DNA of 64,000 bases from Bolinopsis microptera (taxonomy: Eukaryota > Ctenophora > Tentaculata > Lobata > Bolinopsidae). Shown piece by piece: positions 1 through 11,400 of the stretch (the stretch's first letter is position 1; every line of letters begins with the position of its first letter). The notes beneath the pieces were generated by a model. It was not told where the DNA came from. It did not search any database and was given only the letters and a program-made list of their open reading frames with translations. Made by a program: the position numbers and the translations under genes. Location of the stretch: positions 23,391,603-23,455,602 of the forward strand of contig NC_087072.1 of NCBI RefSeq assembly GCF_026151205.1, in the 5' to 3' direction.

Positions 1-112
1 TAAATCACCATTTGACCGGGACCGGGACCGCGACCGGGATGAAAAATGTGACTTGACCCGGTTGACCGGGACCGGGACCGGGATAGCTAAAAATTGCCAA
101 TCCCGGTACCGG
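1..112. repeat. ACCGGG-type short tandem repeat
   Basis: Repeated ACCGGG hexamers in two clusters, each with three GGG tracts, end near the sentence-like run CCGGTACCGGGATTCCCGG. The repeat is cut by the left window edge. No gene is visible around it. Confidence 0.7.
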
Positions 113-168
113 GATTCCCGGTCACCTCCTGGTCTATACTCTATAATAGTTAGGATCGAATACTTTAT

Positions 169-292
169 ACTGGATCACGTACTGCAATACATGCCGTCTA
201 GCTAGTATCAAATACTGGATCACGTACTGCAATACGTGCTGACTAGCTAGTATCAAATACTGGATCACGTACTGCAATACGTGCTGTCAAGG
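169..292. repeat. 45-bp tandem repeat, about 2.7 copies
   Basis: The phrase ACTGGATCACGTACTGCAAT starts at 169, 214 and 259, an exact 45-bp period. The copies differ at a few bases. It does not overlap any recognisable gene. Confidence 0.75.
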
Positions 293-2710
293 CAGAACAA
301 AAACTCCATCACGTAATCGACTACGTAACGCGTAACGTACTGTCTAGCTAGGATCTAAGTTTCCGGGTTGTTTTGGATCACCCTGTGAATCTGCATTGCT
401 GCCAAATTGATGGTGGGCAAAGAACCAATAACTATCTACAAAATGTACTGTGACCTGTGTCACATATTGCATAACAATAAAGGTACCAGAGAAATTGTGA
501 GAAAAGAGGCAACAATTCTGTGGCCGTATTTCATGTCTAGTTTCTAAACTTTCTGCAAGATTTAATATAACGTTGAGTAACATTTATTATTTTCAGGTAC
601 CTAGAGTTTCAGTGTCTGAACTCTGAAATCCCTATAACCTACTCTTGCCCTCAGTCAGACTGCTGTTCAAAGTAAGACAAGTTCTAGTTAAGTTTGAGAT
701 CAAGATTTAACTATTGAAGTATGTATAAATTGTATATTGTATAAATTGCATGTATAAATTAAAGAAGATTCCGTTCCTTGAATGACTTTAAAACATTTGA
801 ACATAAAATTTTTTACTGAGATACAGAGGGATTCGAATTTTTCTCTTCAATCTTATTGGTTCTATCAATAATATTCTGATTTTGTTGCAGGTCGACTGCA
901 GGGCGCAGGCAACGACTGGCAACCGGAGATCATAAATTCAGCTTGATCAGACTAAAGTATGCTTCATGATGAAAAACGAAAGACATCAAACTTGGTTAAA
1001 TGGTATACAGATCAACGATTGGACATTCCTTCTACTTTAATGCTACATCAACATGTAATACTTGATAGACAATAACCTTCAAATATTTTGTGACTGAACT
1101 GTGAAATGTGAACACAATCCCAACCCTTCAATTATGATAGGATTTACCTCGACCAATATATATATTACAACTATGACAGTGGGTTGCATGTACATACGAT
1201 GTTTCAGGAAGCCCGTGAACCCGGCTTTGTAATATGCAATTTTTCAGCATTATCTGTGATAGCTGCACTGAAAGTATTTTGGGGTCTCGTATTTGTAGTT
1301 TGTACGTGTGAAATTTACTCTTTACTGTTTATTTTCACTAGCAGGAACCCGTCTAACCCTAAAGTGGTGTCAAGACTCGAGAGACTAAAATAATTATTAC
1401 CTATTTAATTCGCGTTTTTGACACCACTTGAGAGTCCAAATTTTGGGCACTAAAATTATTATTCCTTGGCCAATTTTTTATTTTTTCATGCTGATTTGAA
1501 GGCCATTAAAGCATTTGACCCAGTCAAAAAAGTTTCAGTTGTATATGTTTTACGGTTTTTGCGGAAAGTCGCGTTAAAGTTGATGCCGTGGTGTCAGTAA
1601 AATGGCACGGATATATACACATATATATATCGTCTCGCTTTATATATAGTAAGATATGTTATTTATCATATTTGGCTTTTGTAATTGATCGTGGATGATT
1701 AAACTTAACTTATAACTGTTGTGCATGTTGATAACGGTGATTGGCAAATGGCATACTTATATTGACTGTATTGAGTTATTGATGGGATGAAATGTATTAG
1801 AATTATTGTTCTGCTTAAACAGACCGCTTCAAATTAACCAAGCCTATTTATTGAATGCCAACATAATGAAGAACTCAATCGATATAGCGAATTTACCAGA
1901 TTACGTTCATATCAACTCTGTCCAGTATCTGTGCTGTCACAGTGTCACAATATGCAGAAATGATATAATGTGCTCGCGGTAACGCGCGATATTAGTCAAG
2001 TTTGCGCTAAGTTGAGCGCTCGATCTTTCGTTTCTCTCCCGTCTAACATTTCGAGAAGAAAGCGGCGCGCGCTACTTCGAAGAAATTTAGACGAGTAACA
2101 TCCGTCAAGGCTTTTGGAGCAAAATTAGGTGTAAAAGTCGCGTAATTTGACGAAATTCGTTGATTTTTGTCGTATTATTCTGTCATATCTTCGGTTCCTA
2201 AACATGAATCATGCTGAAAATTTGTCAGAACCTTCAATTCATACTTAACTACCGAACCTAATTTAGTTGGGAGAGATTGGCCTTGATTAAGAGGTCTAAA
2301 AATGACAAAATAGGTATAAATTCGTTGATAACTCAAATTCTGAGCATCGAAATTGCTCAAACTAAATTAGGTTCAGTAGAACATAAGTGTTTACGTAAGC
2401 TGACCAAATTTCAACAAAATTGTTATATGGGAAGTATTATAACTTTTCGATTGTTTCCAAAATAATGTGCTGGCCGAAATAAGAGCTATAAAACCATTCA
2501 ATGGTCAGCGCGCGCGTCTTATTGTCGATGGCGCACTGCCTATCTATATGTTTATGAACATAATAGCCTGAGGTCCCCAGGTAAAAAAAGATTAACTCAT
2601 TAGGGACGATATAGGGTTGTTGACAACCCATCTTTTCTAGAAGCTATAGATGACAAATAAAAATATTTGATTACACAAATTTTATGCACGGCCGGATGTT
2701 CAAAATTCAT
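293..2710. other. No gene recognised
   Basis: Only short unrelated open frames occur here and none resembles a known domain. An imperfect inverted repeat is present (CCTAATTTAGTT near 2259 against AACTAAATTAGG near 2361). The stretch is AT-rich with small TA-rich runs, for example near 1612-1650. Confidence 0.5.
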
Positions 2711-2852
2711 TGGGCTACATTATTTAGTTCGGAATATTATATGGGCCTAATGAGTAACTAACAATTAAATATATTTAAATATATTTAAATATATTTAATT
2801 GTTAGTTACTCATTAGGCCCATATAATATTCCGAACTAAATAATGTAGCCCA
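2711..2852. repeat. Perfect 142-bp palindrome (foldback MITE-like)
   Basis: The left half begins TGGGCTACATTATTTAGTTC and the right half ends with its exact reverse complement (GAACTAAATAATGTAGCCCA). The centre is made of AATATATTTAA repeats. I saw no mismatch between the arms. There is no coding capacity. A non-autonomous foldback element or a recent inverted duplication would both fit, and I could not find a convincing target duplication. Confidence 0.85.
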
Positions 2853-3176
2853 CAAAACTATAGTTTAGTTAATTGTTAATTAGTCGTGATAATTGGAAAT
2901 TATTCCAATTAACTTGTGGCCTTTACAATTATTGGGCCATTAAAACTTCATGAAGGCCACTGGTGCTATGCGACAAAATTTGTGGGCAACGATTTCCTGA
3001 AGGCTAGTGAAAAGCCCGTGATAATCATATGTTTGCAAACATTTTAGGTTTATGTGTTATGGTTTACAACCTACCAGGACGCGCGCCGAGTTGGACTCGT
3101 CGACGGTCCAATATAATTATATGAAACAGACATTTTACAAGTATCACCCGTTAACGATTTTCCCACTTGAGGGAAT

Positions 3177-3487
3177 CAGTGACGTAACTTTGCCTTTTGG
3201 CGCCCCCGCTCAGTGACGAAAAGCGCCCCCTTAAATTATTTGTGTCCCTAAAAAAAAGAAAAAAAAGTCGGGTACTTTTTTCTCGCCCCCTACAGCTTTT
3301 TGCGCCCCCTGAAGCAAAAAAGGGTACCCCAAATATTTTTTTCGCGTCGACCGAACGCTTAATTGGGCAGGGAAATACACAAACAAGGCGTTTTTCAGTG
3401 AAAGGGCCTACAATTCAGGAAAATTGCGCCCCCTTATACGGCGCCCCCCGCACAGCGGGGTCTGCGGGACCCTAAGTTACGCCACTG
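3177..3487. mobile_element. hAT-superfamily MITE, 311 bp
   Basis: The left end CAGTGACGTAACTT and the right end (read on the other strand) CAGTGGCGTAACTT form 14-bp terminal inverted repeats with one mismatch. Both ends are flanked by the same 8-bp duplication GAGGGAAT (3169-3176 and 3488-3495), the size used by hAT elements. The inside is rich in GCGCCCCC runs and encodes no transposase, so this is a non-autonomous copy. An apparent 92-codon frame inside it is not taken as a gene. Confidence 0.85.
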
Positions 3488-3495
3488 GAGGGAAT

Positions 3496-4347
3496 TCAAC
3501 GCATGTTGTTAACTGTCTTATTCTAATTATAACCATCTAGATTCTAGGGGAATTAAATTGAATTATTGGATGCCAGGAACTAGAATTAAATATACTGGAA
3601 TTGATTGAAATCAAGAACTGAATACTGGATATCCTTGAAGAGGTCTTATTCTAATTTATTCTAATTAGAACCGTGAACGTTACGCGATCTGATCATTATA
3701 TTATCGATTATGATCAGTGATCATATCGAGCGCGCCGGCCTTAATTAATTGATTGTATGTACGTGGGCGCGCGCTTTTAGCGCTATGAAATAAGACTCTT
3801 TTGTTGTCCATTTTAATTAAAAACTAGCGATAGCAATGAGATTGATTTGTTGTTATCTATGTTCAAGAAACCAAGATTGTAACTGTTAATATTAACTCCA
3901 ACTCTCGAAGCCAGTAACTTCATATTTATAAACAAAATGAATGAACAATAAGTTAAATACTCTGTCGCTTTCAAAAGATGATTGACCGACATATAAAATG
4001 GTTTGTCGGGTCTCATGTGATTGGACATAAACTCGGTAAACTTGATATTTACTGTAAATTAAAATACGATCAAAACACAATTTTAGCAACTAAGATTGTT
4101 AGTGGACATAAATTAGTATAAAACGAGTCAATCAAACAATCATTGTTTGATGGAGTATCAGGAGGTCCCACTTTCATCTTTTTGTGATGTCTTATCTTAT
4201 GTCGGTAGAGAGTCGTTGAATGATCTTTCGCAATCTGAAATTGTTAAATTCATCTCCTAAGTTATTCACCAGGTCTATTTGCAGTTACTGCATAACTAAT
4301 CAATCAGAATAATCAGGAACTCTCAAGTTTCCAGTAAATAACTAAAA
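3496..4347. other. No gene recognised downstream of MTFR1-like gene
   Basis: AT-rich sequence beyond the stop codon of the minus-strand gene at 4348; part of it must be that gene's 3' untranslated region. No clear AATAAA was found on the minus strand close to the stop. Short open frames here show no domain. Confidence 0.4.
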
Positions 4348-7300
4348 CTAACCGGTGCTTTCGTTCATGGTTGTAGGCGTGTTGGCAAACTTTTGCCGCA
4401 GAGCGTTTGCGAGAATAGTACTAGGATCCTGAGGATTGCACGGTTTTGGCTGCCTTCTTATCGGAGTTCCGCCAGGCGATCTGAGAGGAAGCTAACGTGA
4501 AAAAAGTGACAAGTTCATTTAACAGACGTTACTTACATAGCTTGATGTATCTTTACAACCGAAGTTAGAATGTAAGTTATATCTTCTCTGCTCGATCTCT
4601 CATGCAAAAGATAGCCATATTTCCAGTGCTTTTCTCAGCGACTTTAAAACGTCATAACAATTTCTCCGGTTAAAATGACAACAGTGGTATTTTGTCAAGA
4701 TAGGAGTTCAGGTTTGATAAGAAATTGTGCAGTTCCAGGTTTTGTTTTCGTTATTATTTATGTCAATAAAACTTGCATTCAATCCCCATTCAACACCGTA
4801 CTTACTTGAGATTCACACTCTTTGTCTCGCTGAATTTATCATTCGATAAGATATCACACATTTACACAAATAGAATAAATTAAAAGAAGAAAAAACAAAC
4901 CCTTGAAGTCACTTAAACAATTTATCAAGATTTTTAGCTTATAATAGCACATACTTTTCAACTGATTTGAGTAGAGATTTTTGCTTTCCAACATCTTTCA
5001 AAACGTTCGAGAAATCACCCTGTCTCGGTTCGGCCACTTTATTCTGAAAATGATATTTTGATTAAAATCTTTTGGCAGATCAAACTGGATGCTATCTTTA
5101 TACCTATGCATTGTCAGATGGAGTGAAGACTGAGCAAAAGATAAGAAAGTATTGAAACATTACCTCATTGATCTCCGGAAGTTTGTTAGAATTCTTTTTA
5201 GAAGGAACGGAAGGTTTGAAGCCGGGCCTGGAATTGGAAGCTAAAGCCGGAGCAGGAGGTGCAGGTGCTGGTGGTGCAGGAGGTGGTGGTGCAGGAGTGC
5301 GTGGGGTGCTTTTGACAGAAGCCGGTGTGCTTGCTGCTGTAGGCTGCATCTGCGCCAGCGCAATAGACGCCATCATCGCCTGAAATATGGGAAAAAGTTG
5401 TTATCTGATCTCTAACTGTTGAGCCTGGCTCACGTAACTTATAACACCAGAATAATGAACAGCAGTATCCTTCTCACCAACTATGTAATTATAAAATACC
5501 ACCAATACCTTCAGACTAGCCAGCTCGTTCTCCAGTGCCGCCACCCTCTCTTCAGCGACCTCACTCATACCACTCTTGCACACACTCACACTATCCAGGC
5601 CACTATCTAGATCCTCGTTGCCAGAGCCGTGTCGGCTGCGCTCACGGGGTGGTCTCAGTTCCCATCGCTGGATAAAGTCCTTCGGGTACGGGGTCGGTGT
5701 AAACTGAAAGAGAGAATGAGTAAATAAACTGTAGCTAAGTGTGGCTTGGAGTAAATAGTTGGGTGAGTGGCAGATGTTATATAAATAGTTGGGTGAGTGG
5801 CAGATGTTATATAAATAGTTGGGTGAGTGCCAGATGTTATATAAATAGTTGGGTGAGTGCCAGATGTTATATAAATAGTTGGGTGAGTGGCAGATGTTAT
5901 ATAAATAGTTGGGTGAGTGCCAGATGTTATATAAATAGTTGGGTGAGTGGCAGATGTTATATAAATAGTTGGGTGAGTGCCCAGATGTTATATAAATAGT
6001 TGGAGTGAGTGCCAGATGTTATATAAATAGTTGGGTGAGTGGCAGATGTTATATAAATAGTTGGGTGAGTGCCAGTAGTTATATATTTATAAATGTTGGG
6101 TGATGCCAGATATTAAATAAATAGTTGGTGAGTGCCAGATGTTATATAAATAGTTGGGTGAGTGGCAGATGTTATATAAATAGTTGGGTGAGTGCCAGAT
6201 GTTATATAAATAGTTGGGGTGAGTGCCAGATGTTATATAAATAGTTGGGTGAGTGGCCAGATGTTATATAAATAGTTGGGTGAGTGCCAGATGTTATATA
6301 AAATAGTTGGGTGAGTGCAGATGTTATATAAATAGTTGGGTGAGTGGCAGTCGGCAGATGTTATATAAATAGTTGGGTGAGTGCCAGATGTTATATAAAT
6401 AGTTGGGTGAGTGCCAGATGTTATATAAATAGTTGGGTGAGTGCCAGATGTTATATAAATAGTTGGGTGAGTGGCAGATGTTATATAAATAGTTGGGTGA
6501 GTGCCAGATGTTATATAAATAGTTGGGTGAGTGGCAGTCGGCAGATGTTATATAAATAGTTGGGTGAGTGCCAGATGTTATATAATTTATAAATAGTTGG
6601 GTGAGTGCCAGATATTATATAAATAGTTGGGTGAGTGCCAGATGTTATATAAATAGTTGGGTGAGTGCCAGATGTTATATAAATAGTTGGGTGAGTGCCA
6701 GATGTTATATAAATAGTTGGGTGAGTGCCAGATGTTATATAACATCCAGTTCTCCGCAACACTTCGACATGGCCAAAAGGCAGCTATTCCCACTCTGAAT
6801 AAATTTAGCAGTCAGCGCAACCAAACGCTCTACGATAATTCGTTTGCAGTAATTGAACCTCGATTGTGGAACTTAATCCCACCAAACATGCTCACTATCG
6901 AAGATCCCCTGCACTTTAAAGAAATGCTTGCAACGTTTGTGAAATCATTCCCGGATGAGCCTCTAGTGGCAGGATACAGCTGCCGAAATGCTGATGACCC
7001 GATAGAGGATTCTATGAAGCACACCAAAGTAACCAAAGTAAGTAATTAGTTGGGTGAGTGCCAGATGTTATATACCCTCTATCTAACGTTCAGTTACACA
7101 CTTGACACTGAGCTGTTTGGCACAATAAGCCACTAATTGTACGGAATGCGAGGATAACTGATAACTATAGAAGTGTATGATATAGTTGTAGTACATTTGT
7201 AGTAGTTATTATAGTAACTGTACAGTATAACAGACCTTGTGAGTCCTGTAAGAGCTGTTAATGTGACCCTCCTCTTCGTAAAGCCAAGATGTGTCCTCAA

Positions 7301-7942
7301 AAGGAGACACGCTGTACTTCCCATTATTAGATACTGATATCCCGTACTCTTCTTGGAATCTCGTTATCTGAACAGAGCAGTGTACATTGAGTTATGTGTA
7401 GAATGTACATTGTACATTTAAGTGCGTAGTTTGTACATAATAAATTAACCACATCGGTATTAATAGAATTCATGTTGTGCCAGAGTGTTGACTGAGTCAG
7501 GCATTTAGAGGCATTTAATAATACTTTACACAATGTACAAGATTGTATTGGCCTATGACGAAAAATTAAATTTCAAGCGATAATGCAGCAGGGATGCAAC
7601 ATGATACATTCCATGATACATTCCATGATACATTCCATGGTACAATTAAAATGAGATAAAACTCCTAGTCAATGTAACGGCTAATGCTGTAATAATAGAC
7701 AAAGTGAATATCTGAAGACTGACCGGTATTTTAAGACGAGGCTCAGATTTAAGCGGCAGCGTCTGAGCCACTCTTCTGACCAAGCTCTGAGGAATCCTGC
7801 GTCGTGTACGTTTCATGTCGCGGCGCGAATTTGCAATTATTTCTGGATCATTTGCAGGATCACCGAGTATTTCGTTGTAGACAGCTACACCAACTTCTAC
7901 AGTAGATACTATCGTATCAGAGAATATAATACCAAGAGACAT
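4348..7942 (-). CDS. MTFR1: MTFR1-family mitochondrial fission regulator
   Basis: Six exons, all with GT-AG ends and matching phases: 7942-7724, 7367-7236, 5703-5509, 5379-5164, 5043-4955, 4480-4348, giving 327 residues, close to vertebrate MTFR1 (about 330). Recognised parts in order: a basic segment IPQSLVRRVAQTLPLK (residues ~50-65) like the SVVRRIGTNLPLK of MTFR proteins; a coiled coil VAALENELASLK (~167-178); a proline run PAPPPPAPPAPAPPAP (~210); a DFSNVLKDVGKQKSLLKSVE segment matching the family's 'FADMMGILKD' region; and the C-terminal DPSTILANALRQKFAN. Family members sit at mitochondria and affect network shape and respiration. The start is the first Met after an in-frame stop. The gene lies head-to-tail about 550 bp downstream of GPATCH1. 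Intron 2 holds a minisatellite and a LINE fragment. Assignment to MTFR1, MTFR2 or MTFR1L is not resolved. Confidence 0.87.
5751..6743. repeat. 30-bp minisatellite, about 33 copies, in MTFR1-like intron 2
   Basis: The unit contains AGTTGGGTGAGTGCCAGATG followed by TTATATAAAT. Most copies are 30 bp with a G/C switch in GTGGCAG/GTGCCAG, and some have small insertions or deletions (near 5981, 6076, 6350, 6535, 6580). One more partial unit lies at 7048-7075, after a LINE fragment. Long open frames within it arise because 30 is a multiple of three, and they are not genes. Confidence 0.92.
6745..7047 (+). mobile_element. LINE 3'-end fragment (Jockey/CR1-like ORF2 C-terminus)
   Basis: The translation ends with DNSFAVIEPRLWNLIPP, then a stretch reading FPDEPLVAGYSC. 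This matches the usual C-terminal tail of CR1/Jockey-type ORF2 ('..VxxPRLWNSLP..' then 'FPDxPPVxGY'). No reverse-transcriptase core is present, so the copy is strongly 5'-truncated. Copies of the 30-bp minisatellite lie directly on both sides. Confidence 0.7.
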
Positions 7943-8488
7943 TATTGCTCATCAAGAGACATTATTGCTCATTACTAGAAATATTTATTTTTACAAGTTA
8001 TTACATCAACATTGAAATATTTGCACAATAAACAATTTACATGCGATTTCGTTGTTGAATCTTATATTTTAGCATATAAAACATGGAACTCGGTAATCAC
8101 AAATCTGCGCAAAATTCGTTTGCAAACTCACACGAAAACAATAAAATGCGTGTAATTTTATACCATTGAATAAATTATGTTACATCTATAAACCATTAAT
8201 ATTTATAAATGATTAAACAATTCAGTTAAATAGTAAATACTATCAAGTAATCTGAAGGTGGTCAACATCGCATGAACAGATTACTTTCAAACCCTTTAAG
8301 ATTGTATTATCTTAATTTTGTTGATTCAACTGCAAATTGAACCACGTTCAAGGATTTGAGATTAGGCCTTCACTTTGATTAAAAATAAGCAATCTTAAAA
8401 GTAAAAATCTGTTAAAGCTGAACTATTTTCATCCGCATAATGGATTGCTAACATTATCAAAACATTCATGACATAAACTTGTACCATT

Positions 8489-11400
8489 TCATATGTCGCA
8501 AAGGTCAATAGCCCTAGCACGTTTTGGAGCAAACTTAGGCCGATTTCCAGAATCAGTCTTCTTCTTAACAGAGCTGTCAGCCTTACTGGTCGGAGCTTTT
8601 GTTTCAGCAGAAGTTGATGGTTCAGATTTTGTCGCAACAACAGGTGATGCGACATTAGGGAATGCTGGAGTTGGAGAGGGTAATACTCTGTGAGCGGATA
8701 CAGGAGACGACAACACTTTTTGTGTATCTATAACTTGCTGAGGCTGCTGCCAGCCTCTAGGCAGTGCACGTTGTGGATGTGTTTGTCTGGTGTTATTTGA
8801 CTGATGTGGACCAGGTTGATCCTGAGACTGATGAGGCTGATTTCGAGCTGGAGACTGATACGGAACAGACTTGCTCTGAGCTAGAGACTGAAGATTTGAT
8901 ATTACATTCTGTTCAGATGGCTCGGTCATTCTGCGCCCCAATCTAGAGACAGCGGAGAGACGGTTGCTCGTACCACGGTCCTTGAACGGTCTCATTTGTC
9001 GTCCACGACCTGATTTGTGATCAAGACTTGGAGAGTGGGAGAATGATCCCCCAGACTCCGTTCTACTTCTGTTACTTTCAGACTCATTTCGTCTCTGTAA
9101 GGAGATCGCGAGTCCTCAGACTCTTTCTTACTTCTTGAAATTGGGGAGCGGGATTTGTGGGGCTTTCTGTACACTTCTCGGGAGCGGGAACGTCTGAGAA
9201 CCTCCCGAGATCTACTTCTTGATCTGCTCCTTGATCTGCTTCTTGATCTACTCCTAGTTTTTCTCCTTGATCTGCTCCTTCTCCTTTCATCTGAACTGTG
9301 TGAACTTCTACCACTCCGTCTGTTCCTATCGCTAGATCTACTGCGTGTGCGCTTGTCTCTTGAGTGAGATCGAGAGAAACTTCGTTCACGACTCCTAGAT
9401 CTGGAATAACTGCGAGTTTTGTCTCGGCGGTCGTCTCTTGAGACACTCCGAGTTCTTCTCTTATCACGTGACTTCCTGTTGTCACGTGATAATGCCCGTG
9501 ATGGAGAAGGAGACCTGGTTTCACTTCTAGATCTGGACTTCTGATCAACTGAGGAGGAATTGGAAGATTCTCTCTTTCGTTTCTTCTTTTTCTTTTCTTT
9601 CTTTTTCCTCTTCTTCGCTTTCTTCTCCTTTTTCGCTTTCTTCTCTTTTTTACTTTTCTTCTTTTTCAGAGGTTGATCAGGTATTGATCTGATTCTTTCC
9701 AGCAGATCTTTGTCAATGCTGAGAGTAGCTTTGTCAGCAGTGTTCTGGTATCTGTCCGTGTTAAATAAGATAGGGTGATTAGCAGGAGGTAACGGTACAA
9801 TGACAGGTGTGACAGGGTGTGTGACAGGGTTGGGTAGGTAAGGTATCGGAGTAAAAGAAGGTATCATGGAGGGAGGCATGGGTAAGATGATGGGAGCTAA
9901 TGTAACAGGTGTTGTTACAGGTACTAGTTCAGGTGCGACAGTAACACCGTGTGATGTTACATTGTCTGACTGGCTGTTCTGACCCAACACCGGTATCTGG
10001 TGTGATATAGTCTCATCCCTCTCCTCTTTTACAGAGATATTTTGAAGTTGAGTGTCTGACTTTTCAGACGTTCCTGGAGTCTCTTCCTCGTCACCACTTT
10101 CCTGAAATAATACAAAGAATTCAGGTAAAATATGCACGACATAGTGTACTGTTTAACTGTGAGCTTTTAATAGAGATTTTCCAGAATAAACTGTTCCCAA
10201 ATAGATCATTTGAATTGATCTGGAATAATCTGGTTGGCTTCTTATAGGATAAGATGGCCCCTCCGCCGAGCATTGTTTTACTGTACCAAGTAAATATAGA
10301 CAAGAAACCATTGCAAACATTTTAACAAACACACAGTAAAGCAGTAACTAATTGCTAATTACAACAACGACTGCAAAACATAAACGTATACATTTACAAA
10401 CTGTACCATCAAGCTGATATGTATATTTACGCATCATAGTTTTTAAATTAAACTGTACCGAGGTGTTATTTTTATAGTTCTGCACGCTACAATATCAAGA
10501 CACATGCGGACATGTTACAATGTTTAGGTCATGCTGACAATTTTATTATGCATGTTATGGATAAGATTGGAATACATCCAGAAAATCAGGTGACTTCCTT
10601 ACATGGGCATGCAAATGGTAGCGGTGACTATCTTAACTTTATGTCTTACCCATCATTTTATGAGTATAAAAATCTTATTATTACATCGAGATGGCAGGGC
10701 CTACTCTCATGCTGTCTATATAGTCAGGGGAAAAGTGGAAATCCGTCGGATTTGAAGGGTAATAAGGATTTAGCAACGGAATATGGTAGTTAGGACCCCT
10801 ACGAACATAATTAGACTTGTCGTCAATTTTGCATCTCCCGGCAACACCACTTTTTACCACTTTTTACCACCTTTCTGGTTTGCCAAATATCTTTAGTTGT
10901 GAACGTCGTAGAAGGTTGCAAATTAATCGAGGATGTTCATCTCATCAAGGAGAAAAACTTTTATTTAAAAACTTTTATTAAAAACTTTTTTCGTTGGATA
11001 ATCAGCTAATTGGATAATTACCAATTAGCCAATTACCAAAAAAAGTAAAATTTTTTATTGGCTCAAAATGATCAAAATCGTTTGAAACACGGAGAAATGT
11101 AGTTTTTAGAAAAACGAAAATTTTTCACTTGAATATTTTTTCCGCCAAAAGTGATCGAATAAAACCTCTCTATACCATCAATCTTGCCAATATTTACCGG
11201 GTACCTGAATGTACCGGGCCTCTTCTTTGCCTCTATAATTAGACCGAGTTGAGTTAGAAATGTGATTTCCCACCGGGGTTTCTCTGAACTGTGCACTTTT
11301 TGTCACTCTCGCAAGAGGCCCAGTATTATAGGGAGGTATAGGAAGCGAGTGAAAAATATCACGTTGTACGTGTAATGTAAATAGTGTGGATTATATATGC

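Noticed and set aside
5739-6798. Long open frames reading SWVSARCYIN repeats (and antisense SGTHPTIY repeats)
   Set aside because: They are by-products of a 30-bp minisatellite with a length divisible by three; no start context or conservation, and they lie in an intron.
9084-9548. 154-codon alternative frame over the RS region of GPATCH1
   Set aside because: An out-of-frame shadow of the arginine-serine codons, without a start context or domain.
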